Shown: positions 61,448-64,000 of the stretch, one piece after another
How positions within the stretch are numbered: the stretch's first letter is position 1
Layout: each line of letters opens with the position of its first letter
From: Symsagittifera roscoffensis
Taxonomy: Eukaryota; Xenacoelomorpha; Acoela; Convolutidae
Direction: 5' to 3'
Assembly (NCBI RefSeq): GCF_963678635.1
Contig: NC_087067.1
Coordinates: 29,626,403 to 29,690,402, forward strand
DNA length: 64,000 nucleotides
Translations under genes and position numbers: made by a program
The notes under the pieces: generated by a model
The model's database searches: none
What the model was told of the DNA's origin: nothing
The model's input: the letters and a program-made list of their open reading frames with translations, nothing else

Positions 61448-61855
61448 AAATTCTTTTCTCTAAAAAACTTTCTTTTTCTAGAAAAGGTTAGAGGTTTTAT
61501 TTTGAAGATTTAATGTCTAAACTAATAGACAACCAGGGTGGTTTTATCAAATGTGAATCAAATAGGTATCTCCGAAATGTATTTAACCCTTATCAAAGGG
61601 ATTGAGCAGGAAAAAAAGAAGAAGAAGAGGTTCACCAACGGGTTTTGAATAAACTTTACCACATAAATCTTTTATTGCGTCGATTTTAAAAGTTGATTTT
61701 TTTGACACGGAATTTATATGACAATTTAAAGAAAATTAAATGACAGAGTTTAAATGACAAAATTTGGGATGATTAAGAGCCCGGGATAATTCCCCACGCA
61801 GAATTAATTTTCGTATTTAAGGGCTTAAGTAAAACATGGCTATTTTTATCGGTTC

Positions 61856-62233
61856 TGGAACCTGATCTAAACTATATATTATTATTGGTTATAAATTAGA
61901 TATTTTATCCCTATAGAATTTTAAAGACTAACCAATCACACTCCATCAAACTAACAACCCATTTATTTGTAAGTGCTGAAATTACTTGTAATTTCAGCCC
62001 CAGAGCATTTTGAATTTAACTTACAACTTAGTTGCTTTCTCCAAGAGACCGACTCGTAACAAAACCAGTATACTCTAGATCTATTGAGACCGAGAGATTT
62101 AAGAGTAAGATTAAGATCGGTATTAGACTAAGAAGTTGCACGAATATATCCGGCCGAAAATAAGATAGCGTGACGAACAGACGGTGAACACTATCCGAAA
62201 TTACTCTATGAGTTACACCTCGAACATAACTCA
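61856..62233 (+). repeat. solo LTR related to the large retrotransposon
   Basis: Starts TGGAACCTGATC and ends CATAACTCA, the sense-strand LTR ends of the 18.9-kb element, here on the plus strand. It is diverged, with indels (378 versus 410 bp). It is followed by TCTGGTGCGACCA, a remnant of the primer binding site. Confidence 0.85.
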
Positions 62234-62270
62234 TCTGGTGCGACCAGTGAGGCTGGTGCGACCATAACTC

Positions 62271-63004
62271 ATAATTCTGCTTGAGTTGGTAAAATAAAAG
62301 TAATTTACTTTGACAGGGCGATGCCGCTAATCGCAACAATTTTTTTTCAGCAGGCGTTTTATCTGTGAAATTTACTCAATTCTTTTACCGAATATCGAAT
62401 TTTTTTTTTTTGGTTTGCCGAAGCGTTTTTTCAGAACTTTAGTTACTTGTTTTTTTTATTGAACTATGGTTTTAGACTTGTCAGTGTTGAGTTCAGTGTT
62501 GACTTGTTTTCCTCCATCTCGATTAGTATCATGTAATGACAAATAAATTCTTTCAATGTCTCTTATAAACAATATCATCTGCGAAAATAGTTATGTTCAT
62601 CTAATGGCATGACATTTGGAAAATCTTTAATGTGAAAAAGATTAAACAGGTAGCAAGTACTGACCTAGATAGCTCATACCAGCTTGAAAAGTGGGCAATT
62701 GAATTTCTGTCGTATTGTGCTCCATCATTCAAGTAGGAAATCGACAGATTTTGGAAGAGTTGGATCTCTGAGTTCATATTTAAACAGTATTGAAAAAAAA
62801 ATTTGACTCACGTGATCAAATTCATTCGAAGATCTTAAATGTGCAGCAGCTTTTACAACTACTTTAAGTGCTTGCATTAAGGACCAAACTTGTGAAGTGA
62901 TATAACTCGTTCTTTTTCCAAAATGACAATTCTGTACCACTGAAAAAAGGAGATATTGGCCAGTAGTTTCCGCAACTGTTATTGGAGCCACTCAGTGCAA
63001 AAAA
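62271..63004 (-). pseudogene. duplicated part of the LINE reverse transcriptase
   Basis: Closely repeats 60636-61396 from ATAATTCTGCTTGAGTTGG to CCACTCAGTGCAAAAAA, with FADD at about 62572-62583. It lacks about 30 bp present in the first copy. Confidence 0.8.
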
Positions 63005-64000
63005 CTATTGTTGAAATTTAAAAATATTGGAAAAGAAACTTTGTTCTATATATCTGTTTATAAATGAAGATAACTTAATGCAAATTTTAGATTATACATC
63101 CAATAGATATCACTGATATCCTTGAAAAAAACTGTTTCCTTAGTTCAATGACCTTTTCTTATTTCAACTTATGCGGCCAATGTTTTTGATTCCATTCCAA
63201 TTTGTCTGTTTCTGTTCCTGTCAAGTAAATATGGATTCTCTAATTTTTTAAAGAAAAATTTTTCAAATTAAACCCAGTATAAAACAAAATTGATAAAGCT
63301 TGTCTGGTTACATAATGCTGTGCTTTTTTGACATTTTTGTTTTCGAATGATTGACAAACTGCCGTTTTTTCTTTTCTGTTATGTCTTAAACTGTAAAATT
63401 TGTGATTCTTTTTTGCAAAAAAATTATAACGGTTGTCCTTGAAAAAACTACTAAAGAGTTAAAAGAACGACTATATTGATTCTACTAACGACCTTTTAAA
63501 AGGAAGTTTCTAGCTATTTGTGTTTCTATTTGTTTCTAGTTTTAATGTCAACTTAATATGAACAGGAACAGTCAATCTACAAACCCTCGAAAAACCTATT
63601 AGAAATTGATTTTCCTCAAACGCACCGCACTCAAATTTTTAAACTGTTAATGGACTTGACTATTTTTAAGAATGCTGTTTTTGCACTGCTTATGTTGTAA
63701 TAAAAATTACTTTGCCGAAAACTACTAAATAAATTTTGATCTGAAAGATTTTGATCTGAAATTTTTTATCCAAAAGTAAGTCGTGAAATATTTTCACTCA
63801 ATTTCTGTCATTGGAAACTCACTCATATCATGCACTGAACCTGTTTTTTTTCTGTTATCAACAACCATCGACTTTGAAAAATTGATTTTTATACTAGATT
63901 TCAGCCCACTGTTTCCTGATTCTTAAACTCACGACGAAATGAACTCACAGTAAAACTAAAACTTTTAGTCTAAAAGAACAAAACAAAGACACATTTTCCC
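63005..64000. other. AT-rich end of the window
   Basis: No gene, repeat family or RNA feature was recognised here. Confidence 0.5.

Noticed and set aside
62028-62339. 103-codon open frame on the minus strand
   Set aside because: It runs across the antisense strand of the solo LTR into the LINE fragment, so it cannot be one gene.

Overview
The window looks like invertebrate animal DNA, most likely from a nematode. It is AT-rich, with T-rich splice acceptors (TTTCAG or TTTTAG), introns of several kb full of repeats, and two typical metazoan genes: a tetraspanin and a collagen whose C-terminal cysteine block resembles nematode collagens. The long introns do not suit a compact Caenorhabditis-type genome. 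The species cannot be named from this sequence.

Layout. At 276-12123 (minus strand) lies a complete-looking six-exon tetraspanin gene of 289 codons. At 13704-44509 (plus strand) lies the 3' part of a collagen gene, with ten supported exons that keep phase and end at a stop codon followed by AATAAA. Its N-terminal exon(s) were not found. Between collagen exons 3 and 4, in a GC-AG intron, sits an 18,917-bp LTR retrotransposon (15391-34307) in antisense orientation. Its two 410-bp LTRs look identical and it is flanked by the 4-bp duplication ATAT, so the insertion is recent.

The retrotransposon is the most unusual object here. Read on the minus strand it carries a 1.25-kb leader with a primer binding site; a small basic ORF; a fused Gag-Pol with CCHC knuckle, DSGA protease, YLDD reverse transcriptase, RNase H and DD35E integrase, shifted in an A-run before the integrase tail; a short open frame without methionine; two tandem hydrophobic mini-ORFs; a 378-codon open frame with no methionine and one internal stop; an 869-residue envelope-like glycoprotein; and an unrecognised 601-residue ORF. 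From the mini-ORFs onward most neighbours abut or overlap at stop/start sites (TAAATG, ATGA, a 13-nt overlap, ATGA), which suggests coupled translation or dense splicing of a polycistronic 3' half.

The rest is mobile debris. At 46853-59869 lies an old LTR element with decayed gag and protease, whose interior is tandemly duplicated and which split an older dispersed repeat. At 60190-63004 lies a decayed LINE reverse transcriptase, partly duplicated around a solo LTR related to the large element. Two dispersed families, called R1 and R2 here, recur through introns and intergenic DNA, along with an inverted-repeat element built of about 17-bp units, a minisatellite, a 72-bp AT microsatellite and tRNA-like promoter fragments.
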